Assembly: GCA_024220505.1 (NCBI GenBank)
Contig: JAKZZE010000009.1
Coordinates: 1,622,001-1,686,000, forward strand
Source of the DNA: Rhizopus arrhizus
Lineage: Eukaryota; Mucoromycota; Mucoromycetes; Mucorales; Rhizopodaceae
Direction of reading: 5' to 3'
DNA length: 64,000 nucleotides
Shown: one piece after another, positions 36,059-47,045 of the stretch
Layout: the number at the start of each line of letters is the position of its first letter
How positions within the stretch are numbered: position 1 is the stretch's first letter
Notes under the pieces: generated by a model
Database searches by the model: none
Told to the model about the DNA's origin: nothing
Seen by the model: the letters and a program-made list of their open reading frames with translations, nothing else
Made by a program: the position numbers and the translations under genes

Positions 36059-37307
36059 TCAATTCTGCTGAAATTTAGAAACCATATCGCTAATCAGCGT
36101 AACAGAATCACTCCCCAGTTGATAATAACCACGAGTCTCTTGAGGGTCAAACATGCCAGTATGAGCCTTGATGACATTGGGTGCAGAAGATAGGATAGGA
36201 ATGAAGACATGTGAAGCCTCCTTGGGTGGTAATTTGATAAATGTCTTTGGTCGCACCCTATCATTTTCATTCTCCTTCATCGGCAACTTTATTTGCGTCA
36301 GATAAAGAATAGATTCTTCTTTCTACACTTACCAAAACATAAAAACATTTAAAAAACGTATCCGGTACGTCCAACACTTTCTTTACTCTAAAAGTCAATT
36401 AATATCAGCGTCTGTTTCATGTCCTTTGTTTACCTTTCATCGCAACCGTGCATGTCAGTCAAGTCCTTGATAAATGTATATTCATCATAGACTCCAATGA
36501 TTGTTTCTGATATTTTATCTCTTGCCATGTAGGCAACAGTCCCCACTGCCACAGCACCCACAGCACCCACTACGAGCCCCCAAGGTCCTAGGCTACCACC
36601 TGCTCTTTTAGATATCTGAATAGCTCTAGAACCTGTAGTGCTAATAAGAGCAGTGGCCCCTAGACCACAAAATTGGCCTATTCTGCTGAACCTCTCTAGG
36701 CCATCTTTTGCATGATCCGTCACTAGATGATGATTGATTGAATAAAACGGCGTGTCATACGCTAACATGCCAATGATTTTGGCTCCTAATAACTCATTTG
36801 TATGCTCTGGTTCTGCAAATCTCAATATTGTCTCCGCAGCTGTATATTTAGGGGTTAAATTTTTGTTCCAAAAAAAAAAAAAAAAAAAAAAACATTACCA
36901 ACAATACCACCCATAGAATGACCTAGCAAGACAATCATTATCTTTGACCTACTATTCAATCTCGAAACTTCTGCTTCAATTTTGGAAACCTTTTGACGAA
37001 GCCAGCTTGAAAAATTATTAACGGCCATCAAGAGTTCTCTATGACACTGTTTGTCAATTTTATCTTTTCTGTTTATTTCATCGTCAATACCCTGCTGTTT
37101 TATAAGAAGGATAGATGTCTACTTCAACATCTAATCTCAGAGTATTTGTAAGAATAGCTTGTAGTCGATTAGGAAAATCCTATATAGAGGTAAGTGAAAG
37201 GCTAATTTCAGAATTTAATTTACTTGAAAGCTGGCATCAGAACCTCTGAAACCATGAACAAACACAAGCAAAAGCTTATCCCAGTTATCTCTTACTTCAT
37301 CCAACAT
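36059..37307 (-). CDS. Lipase-like alpha/beta hydrolase (DUF676-type serine esterase)
   Basis: Six exons on the minus strand (37307-37224, 37179-37091, 37038-36899, 36839-36434, 36387-36333, 36286-36059) give 333 residues. LLVFVHGFRGSD forms the oxyanion-side strand and loop, and GHSMGG with Ser99 is the nucleophile elbow. DVEVDIYPSYKTAG fits the second strand region. A glycine/alanine-rich hydrophobic stretch (GPWGLVVGAVGAVAVGTVAYM) may be a membrane or lid segment. The catalytic Asp and His cannot be fixed by eye; DSVTLISD and ASHVFI are candidate regions. An apparent stop after YKTAG disappears when the 52 bp intron 37039-37090 is removed, giving YKTAGELLMAVNNF. Its 3' end faces the kinesin gene, stop codons 30 bp apart. 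The substrate is unknown. Confidence 0.85.
36869..36892. repeat. Poly(A) run in intron 3 of the hydrolase gene
   Basis: About 24 A (T on the coding strand) lie within the 59 bp intron and form most of its polypyrimidine tract. Confidence 0.7.
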
Positions 37308-37834
37308 CAATATAAATAATAAAAGAAAAAGAAAAAAAAAGAAAGAAAAAAAAATGGCTGCTATTTTTATACAAGTTTTATTTGACGTTTATGCAATAAT
37401 GCATTCAATTCTCTTTCCTATTGGCAGTGCTTTGTTCTACGCTTTTCATCAACAAAAAATTAAATATGTTCAAGCTACGTATTATTTAAATCCAACATAG
37501 TTTAGTCCTAATCCTAAAGTAGATACAAGCATACTTTCGTCATGTTTTCGTTATAGAACAACACACACTATTAAAAGCTAGTTCAGTTAACCTTTTTTTT
37601 TTTCCTGTTCCTGGATGTAAAAACATCATTTCAAGATTGTTTATAATATCAAACTAAATCTCTTTAATAAGCAAGTCATAATAATAATAATAAAAAAGAA
37701 AACTCGAGAATATTACTTTTTCTTTTTACTATTATTATTATAACCTATATCCCATTAAATATTCTGAAAGAAGCAATAAGAGATACATGTTTATACTCCG
37801 AGCAAAGCGCATAAAATTTATTGTTACACACAGC
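37308..37834. other. Spacer between hydrolase start and phosphatase stop
   Basis: AT-rich, with an AAT-type trinucleotide run at 37679-37694. It probably holds the hydrolase promoter and the phosphatase 3' end. No gene was seen. Confidence 0.5.
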
Positions 37835-39498
37835 CTATGCTGCACACTCCTTTTCCCAATCTGTTGGAATAAAGTCCTTTACAATTTTTCTAAAAGCGTC
37901 TAATGTACAAAGTGTCTTGTCTCCTTCTTTATGTTGTCCCACAGAAGAGCAGCCTGGTAATTCGAGCGTTTTCTCATTGTATTTCACTCGAACATAATGT
38001 TCTTTCCCTTCCTTCTTTTTAAACAGCTCAAATAATACTGCACTACCAAATGGTGGCCACCTAAACATACACATGAGTTGATAAATTAAGCTCAATCTAT
38101 CTCTTACTTTTCATCATAGCCATCCAGTATAATGAGCAGTGGAGCCACTGTGCTGCAAAGATGATGTTAGTCTTACAGAACTAGCAAAAGGAATTAACTT
38201 ACGTATCGTGGCCAGAGTAAACCGCCAACTTTAACTTTTCTTCTCCCTCAATCTCATTACCCTCTTGTCTTCTTATCATGCGATCTCTGATTTCGCCCAT
38301 CAGCCTACCCAAACCTAATCGTCTGACTTCCTTTGATACCATAGCGCCATAGAACCATTCTTTTACAACAACCTCCTCGAGTTGATCCAATGTGTCTTGT
38401 TTGATATCATCTGGTAAATCAAATCCATGCATTTTCGCTGCAATCAATGTATCTAAATTCATTTACACGTTAAATATACAAGACATAAGCTACACAAATT
38501 AATATCTTCCTTACCGAAAATTCCATTAGCAGAAGGATGACTATAAAGAGAAACATCTTGTACATAATTCTTGAGTTTGTTGGACAGCACCTTACATTGA
38601 TCTTTCATGAGTTCCGATAAAGTTTTTGTAAACTCTTTAGCCAATGTACGTAGCCTGTAACAGTTTGGATTTGGAAACATGTTATCATCTCGAGGATCCC
38701 TAAAAAACATAGGGTTTGTATAAGTTCCCTCTTTGATCCCATCTTCTGTCCTTCTTTTGGTTACCTAATTCGTAATTTCAACACAAAATCCTCGGGTCTT
38801 TTGCCTTTTGGGTAAAGCCCTCCGGCGATTAACTGCTGAACAGATTCTTGTGTTCGAGGGTAATCTGTACTTCTGATGTACACATTTTCTTCATTAAACA
38901 CGTCTGGCAAAAATTGTAGTCTAAAGATAGAATGTAAGCAAAGAAAAAAAAAATCTTTTCTTTTCATCCTTTCTTTACTTGTTGACATAAACTTCTCTTA
39001 AACGCTGACCCAAACTTGTCATTCTAAATCTTCCCAAATTGGTCAATTGCCCGTAATAACTATTATTTTCTAGCATATGAACATATATATTATAAGAAAC
39101 ATTTTTAATATATACCATGAACCGGGTTTTTCTGCTCCCTCATTATCTACCAGACGTTGAACAGAAAGCGGATAGAGGTTATCCACCTGCTGCTTATTGA
39201 ATTGAGAAATAGTTGCAAACATAGCTTTGTTTGCTTCACACATATTCCAGACGGCTGGAAATAAGTTTTCTAATCTTCTTCGAACAGGTGTGCGCTCACC
39301 TGTATAGATATTTATTCAGTTATCTTTGTACACTCTTTTTTTTTTTTGCAACTTTACCGTGACGGTGAACAATTTGCAGTAGCCTTTCATACAGAATAAG
39401 TATTGTCTTTACAATTTGACCTAAGTTATTTTATTTTACCTCAATTCTAAATCAGGGGGATACTGGTTGTCTGTAAATTCAGGTAGTTTAGCTGACAT
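37835..39498 (-). CDS. Histidine acid phosphatase (branch 2)
   Basis: Nine exons on the minus strand (39498-39440, 39383-39358, 39299-39116, 39059-38979, 38920-38765, 38699-38515, 38452-38203, 38152-38108, 38060-37835) give 403 residues. The catalytic motif RHGERTP lies at 27-33 with nucleophile His28; it is encoded across the 26-nt exon 2 and exon 3. LTNLGRFRMTSLGQRLRE, VYIRSTDYPRTQESVQQLIAGL-like and SGHDTT (His312, Asp313, the proton-donor motif) follow in family order. This is the ACP2/ACP6-type acid phosphatase group, which removes phosphate from small phosphoesters or lysophosphatidic acid. No signal peptide is visible at this start, so an intracellular enzyme is likely unless an upstream exon was missed. 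The exon 4 acceptor was chosen among two nearby AGs by frame. Confidence 0.92.
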
Positions 39499-39509
39499 GT
39501 GGAAGTAAA

Positions 39510-39536
39510 GAAAAAAAAAAAAAAAAAAAAAAAAAA
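39510..39536. repeat. Poly(A) run before the phosphatase gene
   Basis: About 27 A (T on the coding strand) lie just upstream of the phosphatase ATG. Confidence 0.7.
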
Positions 39537-40019
39537 CTGATGACAAAAAATAAATTTAAAATCAGCGCACTTTTCAAAAGAAAAAAAAAAATACATGTAT
39601 TTATTCCAATGTCAGGTATTGGTAGTATATGCTTATAGATATCGCATAACTGATTATATCGTAAGTCAACAGTTCAAGTGGTAAAGCTGTATATTCACTA
39701 ATTTTTCTTTGTAACAATACTTTTCTGGGTTTTTTCCCACATTTCCATCATTATTAATTTTTGCTCTTATATGACATAACCATAAAGAGAATTCTTCCGA
39801 ATGTCTTAAAAAAAGATTTGGACAAGAAGTCTCTTTAAAAACAGGAAATATATATGATATGAGACCATACTGAAGATAGCATATGCTGTTCCTCATGCTT
39901 GCGGACTCTTTAATGAGATTCATAATTTACAAAGTGGTACTACAATGTAATTTTTAAAAAGCAGACATGCCAATTTGTAATGATCTTGCCAGCATGCTTT
40001 ATGAAGGACAAATTTACTC

Positions 40020-40440
40020 ATGAATGATCGTTCTTATAAAAATACACATTTAAAGTCGCCCTTGGCAAAAGATGTATATGGATTTAATGTTGTCGATGGT
40101 AAGCTTACTCCCAGATTATGGATGAAGGATGCATGTTTTACGGTGCAATCGAAGCCAGTGAGCACTTCTTGTGACCCTGCGCAGTTAAATGGCCTACATG
40201 TGATACATTGGCGGGTCGATTCCTTGATCAACCCTCGCTACTGTCTTTTGGTTAAATATCTCGACCACTCCAAACAACAACCAAAATATTATCGCATTGG
40301 AACTTGATCTCTTTCATGCAATTGTTTGCGGTATTTTGAATATATGGAGACTACATTGAAAATATACTTTTAAAAACTTGTCGTTATGGACAAATGAAGC
40401 AGTAGCAAGGCCTACAGTGTTAATTAGACGAAACCTCTGT
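40020..40440 (+). pseudogene. Unidentified coding relic, possibly from a repeat family
   Basis: A 95-codon frame (40020-40307) with good amino-acid complexity (KDVYGFNVVDGKLTPRLW, MKDACFTVQSK, LNGLHVIHWRVD, PRYCLLVKYLDH) runs into a stop. The same frame continues with coding-like text (DLFHAIVCGILNIWRLH, stop, then RPTVLIRRNLCDN), so it looks like a longer ORF broken by stops. I do not recognise the family, and no catalytic motif is visible. It lies in gene-free, relic-rich DNA between the phosphatase and FHA genes. Confidence 0.4.
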
Positions 40441-41409
40441 GACAATTTACAGCGTCAAGAAATGTAGAAATACTGTAGTTCAACAACCTAATATTTATTT
40501 TATTGCTGCAATTTCTTTAATTTGTAACAGTGCCCATCTAGAGGCGCGCTAGAAAAAAATCCTCATACAAAGAAGAAGCATGTTTTGTAGAGGAAGAAAA
40601 ATCAATAAAGTATCGTTCGGAAGAAGGCAAAAGAAAACGCAGGGATTGGTGTTACTGTAGAATATATAAATGATTACAAGGTCAATTTTTTTTGATTGTA
40701 TTAAAATCAACGCAATGAAAATAAGAAGATCAAAGCGATAAAGAATTGTTGGAGGGATTTTTTGAGCTTTCAAAGCTTTTTGAAAGGCATAATTCGCTGT
40801 AGCAAGAGTAGTATTGAAATAGGTGGTACTAGGAAGCTTCGTTTCGTATTGATTTTCTTTCACTGCTTTTTGATGCATTGTTTATATAACTCGGGTCACT
40901 AGTTTGTTTTTGACAATTGTTGACGAATCCAAAAATATCACTGATTCTAGGCTCCTTTTAAAGTCATTTTTTGTCCGGTAATGGCCCTCCACTTAAATGT
41001 TGTGTTGATAAAATCCCCAAATATGAAAACAACAGTTGTAAAAGTCAAAAGACAACTTCATCAAATGGCATCGTTAAAGTTTGTATCTGGTTCAAATCCA
41101 AAGGAAGAAATCCTCCCAGACTGTCCTCCAACAAAAAGAGAAAGCAAGCTGAATAATCTTTGTATGATTCATGACCTTTTTTACATGACTATGCACTTCT
41201 ATATTTTTTCATTGTATTAAGTTTATATAATTTATGCTACTGTCGTCTCACCTAATCAACACTTTTTTGTCTTGAGATAAAAGGGCTCTTATACATGCCA
41301 CATGATTGCTTCATATTGGCTTGCTATGGCATTTACAAGCAAAAGAGTTACACGACAATTAAGAAGGACAAAATATTTTTCTTTTTTTTTTCATATTTTT
41401 CTAAGCGTC
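40441..41409. other. Spacer upstream of the FHA gene
   Basis: Small frames occur (a minus-strand 109-codon frame at 40549-40878 and overlapping plus-strand frames at 40971-41220), none with a motif or splice pattern I can defend. They may be debris of the relic just upstream. Confidence 0.35.
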
Positions 41410-42673
41410 ATGGAAACTATCACTAAAGCAGCTGAGCCTTGGTGTAGTTCAAAAGATAATTCAAACAATTCAATATTGTCAAATAGCCCTGAAGAAACAA
41501 AAGGATTTACGATGCATTCAGATGACCTTCAACCCACTTCGGCTCTACATTCTTCTATTGCTCAACCGTTCGACTCTCGTTTGGTTGTTGTTGGAAGCTA
41601 CAAAAAGCCAGTGACACTAGGTCGAGGAGGTGCTTCGACCATCAAGATTGGTCGTCGCAACCGGCAAATTAGTCGTATTCACGTTTCTATCGAATTCAAT
41701 GCAGAATCTCAATGCTTTCAACTGACCATTTTAGGTCTCAATGGTGCCAACATTGATTATGTTGGTTATAACCAAAATGCTATTGTTGTGCTTGAGGATA
41801 AAAGTTTCATTGATGTGTTAGGGGACCACATTGAATTTAGAGTCCCACCTCGTCCAACGGAGGAAGAAAATATTGAGACTGTACCGAGCAAAGCGTCACT
41901 ACAAGATCAGAAAAGCGGTAAAGATGATATGAAAGCAGAGTTAGATTATACTGTGATTGAGCATAAAGAAGAAAACACGTCTGTTGATGTTTTAACACCA
42001 AAAGATACAAAGATTGAAAAAATAATAAAAGAAAAAGATGTAGTAATAGAAGCTAAGGAAGAGCAAGAAAGCCTCTCTGAAGAAAAGGCTAGTGAAGAAT
42101 CAAAGATACCAAAAGAACAAGACGAAATGCTTGTGATAAAAGAAAAAGATTACTCTGAAGTAATTATTGATGCACTTGGTAAGATTAGGCGATAACGTAG
42201 GTTTGATGTTAAGACTGTTATTGAGACAAGCTTGAATAGTATTCTCTCGCGCATCATCTATGGCAGTCAGCGATATTTTTTCTCGTATTATAAAATCCAA
42301 TCCGGATTGTGCACAGCAACCTCGCGAACTGTGGATTGAACGGATAAGAAGGGTGCTAAAAGAAAAGCCGTTCTTTGGAGAAATTCAACGCAAAGGGAAA
42401 ACAGCCGACGGCTCACCAAAAGAAAATTTATATTACTACAATAGTGAGCTGGATCCAGTCGAATGGCGAAGATCTACCTACACTCAAGTCGGTCGCAGCG
42501 CCCGTAAATGTACACTGAAAGACAAACAGTACTTTTGGAAGATCCCTCCAAAACTTGGTCGTCATCGAAGTTCATATGTTCCTCCGCCCACTAATACTTT
42601 GGAGATCAAGGGCAAAAGAGCACAACAAAGTGATGATAATGAAAGTAACGATTCCAAAAAAATCAAGTTGTAA
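41410..42673 (+). CDS. FHA-domain protein
   Basis: Two exons, 41410-42178 and 42240-42673, with a 61 bp intron, give 400 residues from the ATG at 41410. An in-frame ATG at 41302 would add 36 residues, mostly hydrophobic and unlike the rest, so I prefer the later one. The FHA fold covers about 65-150: the glycine/arginine loop (LGRGGASTIKIGRR), SRIHVSIEF with the phospho-threonine-contacting Ser-Arg...His, and LGLNGANID. A long acidic/lysine-rich linker follows. The C-terminal exon encodes a compact basic block (ELWIERIRRVL, FGEIQRKGKTADGSP, LYYYNSELDPVEWRR, ARKCTLKDKQYFWKIPPK) that looks conserved but that I cannot name. FHA proteins read phospho-threonine, often in DNA-damage or cell-cycle transcription control. 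Confidence 0.85.
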
Positions 42674-43886
42674 TATTCTCAATTTAATAAATAAAATATG
42701 TGCATCCATTCAAATTCAAACACCAGATTAGTAACAAGGCACAGTAATTCTGTGATAAGTCTAGAGTTTCAGGATCTACCATAAAAAAAAGTATTATTAT
42801 ACATGACAATTACAATAAATAAAATTGTACATCATTTTATTATGGCATTACATACATGCTTTAATTTATGGTTAGTTATAATCTATACAAGCAACTCGAA
42901 ATTGACTGTTGCTTTCAACGGAAATACTTTCAGTGTGCTAAATACAACTATAGAATTCTCACGAGGCTTACTAGCAATAGCGAAATGGGTCATATACGGA
43001 TAGCATTCAATAGAGAATATATCCGAAGCATTACTTTGAACAACTACTAGTATATCCTGGTTACATTCTTAAAGAACATCAAGGGATAATGAAATATCCG
43101 AAAAAATACAGCAAGTTATAGATTATGATCTATCATATTTTTTTAAAGTGTACTGCGTCGGAAATATAGACAATATACTGCTTATTCGTATGAAGGAAAG
43201 CTCTACAATATATCAAATCCTGACGGTATACATAAATCAGCATTCCTAGATCAAAATTCTGGTAAGAGCTGCAGGATTCGATCACATAAATATTGCTGAT
43301 TTTTATTCAAGACAAGACAAAGTGATCATCGTGGTAGAATCACAAAAAAAAGACCCTGAATAGCGTTCAAATGATGCCTTTTTATTATGATCAATGGTAA
43401 AAGTCGTTCAGTTTTATTGTGTCACTAAAAGCAATTCGTTACTTTAAACAACAAACATGAATTCTTTCTTTATTGTATACTTTACAGTATATGATACTTT
43501 TTTTTTTTTTCGCAAAGACTCGACTGAATAATTTATAAACTTATCCAGTTTAATAAGAGCAGGCATTTACTGTGTAAAGCTAGTATCTGTTTGATAATAC
43601 CTTTAAAGGCTTTAATCTATATTTTAGTTTCTTACAAAGTTATACCATTTTCACGACCAGGCTGAAAAAGTTGAATACTTTAGAATTTAGTATGGAAATA
43701 ACACATACAACAGCTTATAATAAATGGATTGTTTTATAGGTTATTGATTTAACTAAAGAAGACCATCAATATTAAAAATAGAACAGCAGATGAAAAGTAA
43801 ATTTAAAGCAAGTAAAAGTTATATAAAGACGCCAAATCTTTACTATTTGAAACTTTACTTGATCTTTTTTACAAAGTGACAAAAAA
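42674..43886. other. Gene-free spacer
   Basis: Frames at 42803-43050 are motif-free. No gene or RNA was seen. The right end holds the promoter of the Zn2Cys6 gene. Confidence 0.45.
43820..43827 (+). promoter_or_regulatory. TATA-like box of the Zn2Cys6 gene
   Basis: TATATAAA lies 60 bp before the ATG at 43887. Confidence 0.5.
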
Positions 43887-44489
43887 ATGTACTTTGAACA
43901 TACCTCAAATCCTACTTTTTTTACTGATGATATTTATGATATGGTCAATTCAACGAGTAATGAGGAGCTTATAGAAAAGCTGCTACAGCCCACGAGTTTT
44001 TACAACCCCAATTTGCTTACTGTAGCCCAGCCTAGTGATCTGATGTTTGCTCCGAACACACATATGTCGTTTTATGACCATCTTCCATATAACAACATGA
44101 ATGAACTACCCAATATTCCTTATGGTGGATACCAAGCCATAGGAGATTTTCCCAATAGTCAACGATTCGGCGATTTTATGAAAGTTGTTGTAGATCTTTC
44201 AAATCAACACAACGTATCGCTTGAGTATTTGGAATCTGTTTATGGACTTTTTAATACACCAACACCAACAATGACAACAACACCATCACCACCGGCCATA
44301 GCAGCCGAAAGTTTGCCTGTGCAGAGCTCACCGGAGCGTTGTTTCAGTGGAAAGACATGCCAAGCTTGCAAAAATGCACACTCAGGATGTGATAAAATGC
44401 GCCCCTGCAGCCGTTGTATACGGATACAAGGCTGTTGTGTGGACTCAATAACAAAAAAGCGTGGAAGGCCCCCACTTTCAAAAAAATAA
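43887..44489 (+). CDS. Small Zn2Cys6 protein with C-terminal zinc cluster and AT-hook-like tail
   Basis: A single exon of 200 residues. The first 120 residues are polar, with many Asn, Pro and Tyr (activation-domain-like), followed by a Thr/Pro-rich linker. The zinc cluster is at the C-terminus: Cys158, Cys161, Cys168, Cys174, Cys177 and Cys183 (or 184), spaced CX2CX6CX5CX2CX5C. The last gap is one residue shorter than usual unless Cys184 is used. KKRGRPPLSKK directly follows and resembles an AT-hook. It is probably a DNA-binding transcription factor; the fungal-specific middle homology region of larger factors is absent. The target is unknown. The gene could have a further exon, but the TAA after KK is clean. 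Confidence 0.8.
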   Translation: MYFEHTSNPTFFTDDIYDMVNSTSNEELIEKLLQPTSFYNPNLLTVAQPSDLMFAPNTHMSFYDHLPYNNMNELPNIPYGGYQAIGDFPNSQRFGDFMKVVVDLSNQHNVSLEYLESVYGLFNTPTPTMTTTPSPPAIAAESLPVQSSPERCFSGKTCQACKNAHSGCDKMRPCSRCIRIQGCCVDSITKKRGRPPLSKK

Positions 44490-45042
44490 ATACCCTTCAT
44501 ATTTAAATAAAAATTGCGCCAGCTTTTTAAATTTTCTATATCATTCAAATAATGTGCTTTATAATTGACCTTCCTTTCACCTTAATTTGATTTTGAAAGA
44601 TTGAATATGTCTGTATCATTTCCCTTACTGTCCACTCAGAGTTCTATATATACCTTGCTTATTTGTTATCCTAGTGTAATATTTTTAGAGCTTCACTTTT
44701 CCCGCTATTTCTCATCCAAGCATAATTCTCAAGTTGAAAAAATTATATATCAAGGTAGGCCTGATAAGCTCATTTGGTTAACAAACATTTGGGGAATAGG
44801 TACAGTATGCTTAATTCAAGAGGCACACTGACAATCGCTTATCATATGACCACTGTGGTGATAACATACTATTGTCCGAAGTTGGCTTTCCCAACTTATG
44901 AACCTAATGATGGTAGGATGGATTATGTATCCAGTCGTAAAATAAAATAGAAGAAGCGTTGAAAATAAAGATTGCGCTCTTTTTAAAATGATACCATCAG
45001 AGATGATTTATTTTTTAAACAATGAAAATGAGGGAAATATGC
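44490..45042. other. Gene-free spacer
   Basis: Between the Zn2Cys6 stop and the polygalacturonase stop. A 76-codon frame at 44601-44831 has no motif. Confidence 0.45.
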
Positions 45043-46303
45043 TTAAGCAGAACAGTAGGAGATCTTGCTGGAACCGTTCAAGTTGTTACAGACATTCTTT
45101 GGGGTATTGGAGGCCTTCTTGATGTTGACATTCTTAAGAGTGAAGCCAGAGCAAGGAGTCTTTTTAGAACAATCAATGTTGATGATGGGCTTCTTACCAG
45201 TTACAGAGCTATAGAAACTGCGTTAGTAAATTCAGCTTTTTAAACTTGGCTTCAATGGCTTACCCAGTGATGGTATCAAAAGTGACACCGCTGATGGATA
45301 AAGAGCTATCGGCATTCTTGGTACAGTAAGACATTTGATTCTTGTCACAGTAGTGAGTAGTGACAATGACAGGATTTTCAACGTTGTTCAATTGGACATT
45401 TCTGTAAAGAACATCAGAGACGGAGCCCTTTCCGCCAGGCCAGGTCTTGACACGGACACCGTTTTGACAATTGTTGCAGACAGAGTCCAAGACACGGACG
45501 GTTCTGACAGAGTCGTCTTTACCGCCTTTACCAAGAGAACCAACGCTGAAACCGTGACCACCATTACAGGTGATCTTGGATAAGGTGACGTTAGTGACAC
45601 CGCCATTGATAGCAGTACAGTCATCACCGATATTGAGTACAGAGTTTCTAAAGATGATACCGCTTGAAGAAGAGATATCCAAAGCGTCAGTGTTCTTGGG
45701 AGGCTTGCTGCTCTTGGAGGCAGTATTGAGAGTAACACCTTCAATGACAAGGTTTTTGGCATTGGTAACACCCATATGAGCACGAGGAGCATTGATGATT
45801 TTGAAGTTACTGAAGACAGAGTTGGTAACCATCATACGGAGGACGGTAGGGGCAGTGTGATCTTGCAAGTCATACCTAAAGAGCAGCATAAATCAATGTC
45901 ATATTAATTATTTTTATCGACCGTTGACTACTTACCAAGTTTGGCCATTACCATTAATGGTACCACCACCGGACAAGCGGACATTGTCACCTCTGATCTT
46001 AATATAAGCGTTACCGCCCTTGAATTTCTTGTCGAATGGAGCCAAGTTGATTTGACCTTGGAAGTCAATGTTAACGTTCTTGAGGCCTTCGATTTCAATC
46101 ATGCTATTCAATTTGTAGTTCTTGCCCTTAGGGAAAGAGACAGTGCCACCGGACTTACAGGTTTGGAATGCCTTGACAATAGCAGAAGCATCATCACCAC
46201 CTGTAGGATTTACAACACAAGTAGCAGCGGCAACATCGTTAATTCCAAGAGATATCAGCAAGAGAGCAGCAATGGAGGAAGATAAAGAGAGTAATTGGAC
46301 CAT
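45043..46303 (-). CDS. Secreted polygalacturonase, GH28
   Basis: Three exons on the minus strand (46303-45936, 45875-45264, 45208-45043) give 381 residues. Intron 2 has a perfect TACTAAC branch site. The protein starts with a signal peptide ([20 protein letters not shown]..., cleavage likely after VAA). I chose the ATG at 46303 because a TATAAAA box lies 63 bp upstream and overlaps the next in-frame ATG. The beta-helix carries the GH28 catalytic set: NTDALD (Asp186), GDDC (Asp207, Asp208), GGHGF (His230) and RVK (Arg264, Lys266). It cleaves alpha-1,4-galacturonan in pectin outside the cell. Paired cysteines (NNCQN, KTPCSG) fit the mucoralean endo/exo-polygalacturonase group; endo versus exo action cannot be decided here. 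Confidence 0.95.
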
Positions 46304-46365
46304 TTTGAGGCAAGAGGAAGACTTGGTTTTTGTTGAATGATGATTGACAGTGAAAAGATTGCCCA

Positions 46366-46372
46366 TTTTATA
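46366..46372 (-). promoter_or_regulatory. TATA box of the polygalacturonase gene
   Basis: TATAAAA on the minus strand, 63 bp before the chosen ATG. It decides against the upstream in-frame ATGs at about 46366 and 46390. Confidence 0.6.
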
Positions 46373-46879
46373 TTGTTTTACTCTTTTCAATATCAGCTTG
46401 TGTAGCTTTTGAATTTATCGTCATTAATTCGTGTTGCATTAATCCAAAAAACCGAAACATTTATTTATTAACATTAATTATATAAAGAATTTTCTTTACT
46501 TTCGGTAGGTTTTATCTTACATTTTTTTAAAATCTTTAAATTATAAACCATTCGCAATAACCATATCTAAAAGTCATTCAATTGTTTGTCTTGCAGAAAA
46601 AATAGTAGAAAAATGTAGGAATTGAATTGCAGTAAAATCCACGTAGATTTGAATGTTTGTGTACCTTTCTTTTTGTTAGGTAACTTTGAGTGACATTTGT
46701 GCTTTGATACAAATTAGTATGAGTTCAATGTACGCTTAATTCATTTACCGGGGTTTTCACTTTTATAGTAGAAAAAAAAAACATTAGAAAAGCAGATTGG
46801 TATTTTTTGGAAATCTCTATTTCTTATGTTGGGAAGATGACTATCTAATTTTGGGGAAATGTATGGGAAAGACATTCTA

Positions 46880-47045
46880 ATAATTTCCTTTTTGAAAAGT
46901 GTATGGTTAATGTACTGGTCTGAAGCCTCACTGAAAATCAATGGGAAAAGGTAACACGAAATTATACGTTTGGAACACAGTCCAAGTTGAACGAGAAGAG
47001 AAACGGGAAATTTTCTTACCAGAAAAAGTGAAAAATTCAGTGTTG
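46880..47045 (+). repeat. Second fragment of the dispersed coding-like repeat
   Basis: The plus strand reads KLYVWNTVQVEREEKREIF and continues in frame to about 47046. It is related to the segment at 8530-8645. The source element is unknown. Confidence 0.45.

Noticed and set aside
37039..37130. Apparent frameshift in the hydrolase gene after YKTAG
   Set aside because: Removing a 52 bp GT...AG intron (37039-37090) restores frame and the family pattern YKTAGELLMAVNNF, so the gene is intact.
46304..46390. Upstream in-frame ATGs of the polygalacturonase gene
   Set aside because: They overlap or lie upstream of a TATAAAA box and would place a hydrophilic stretch before the signal peptide.
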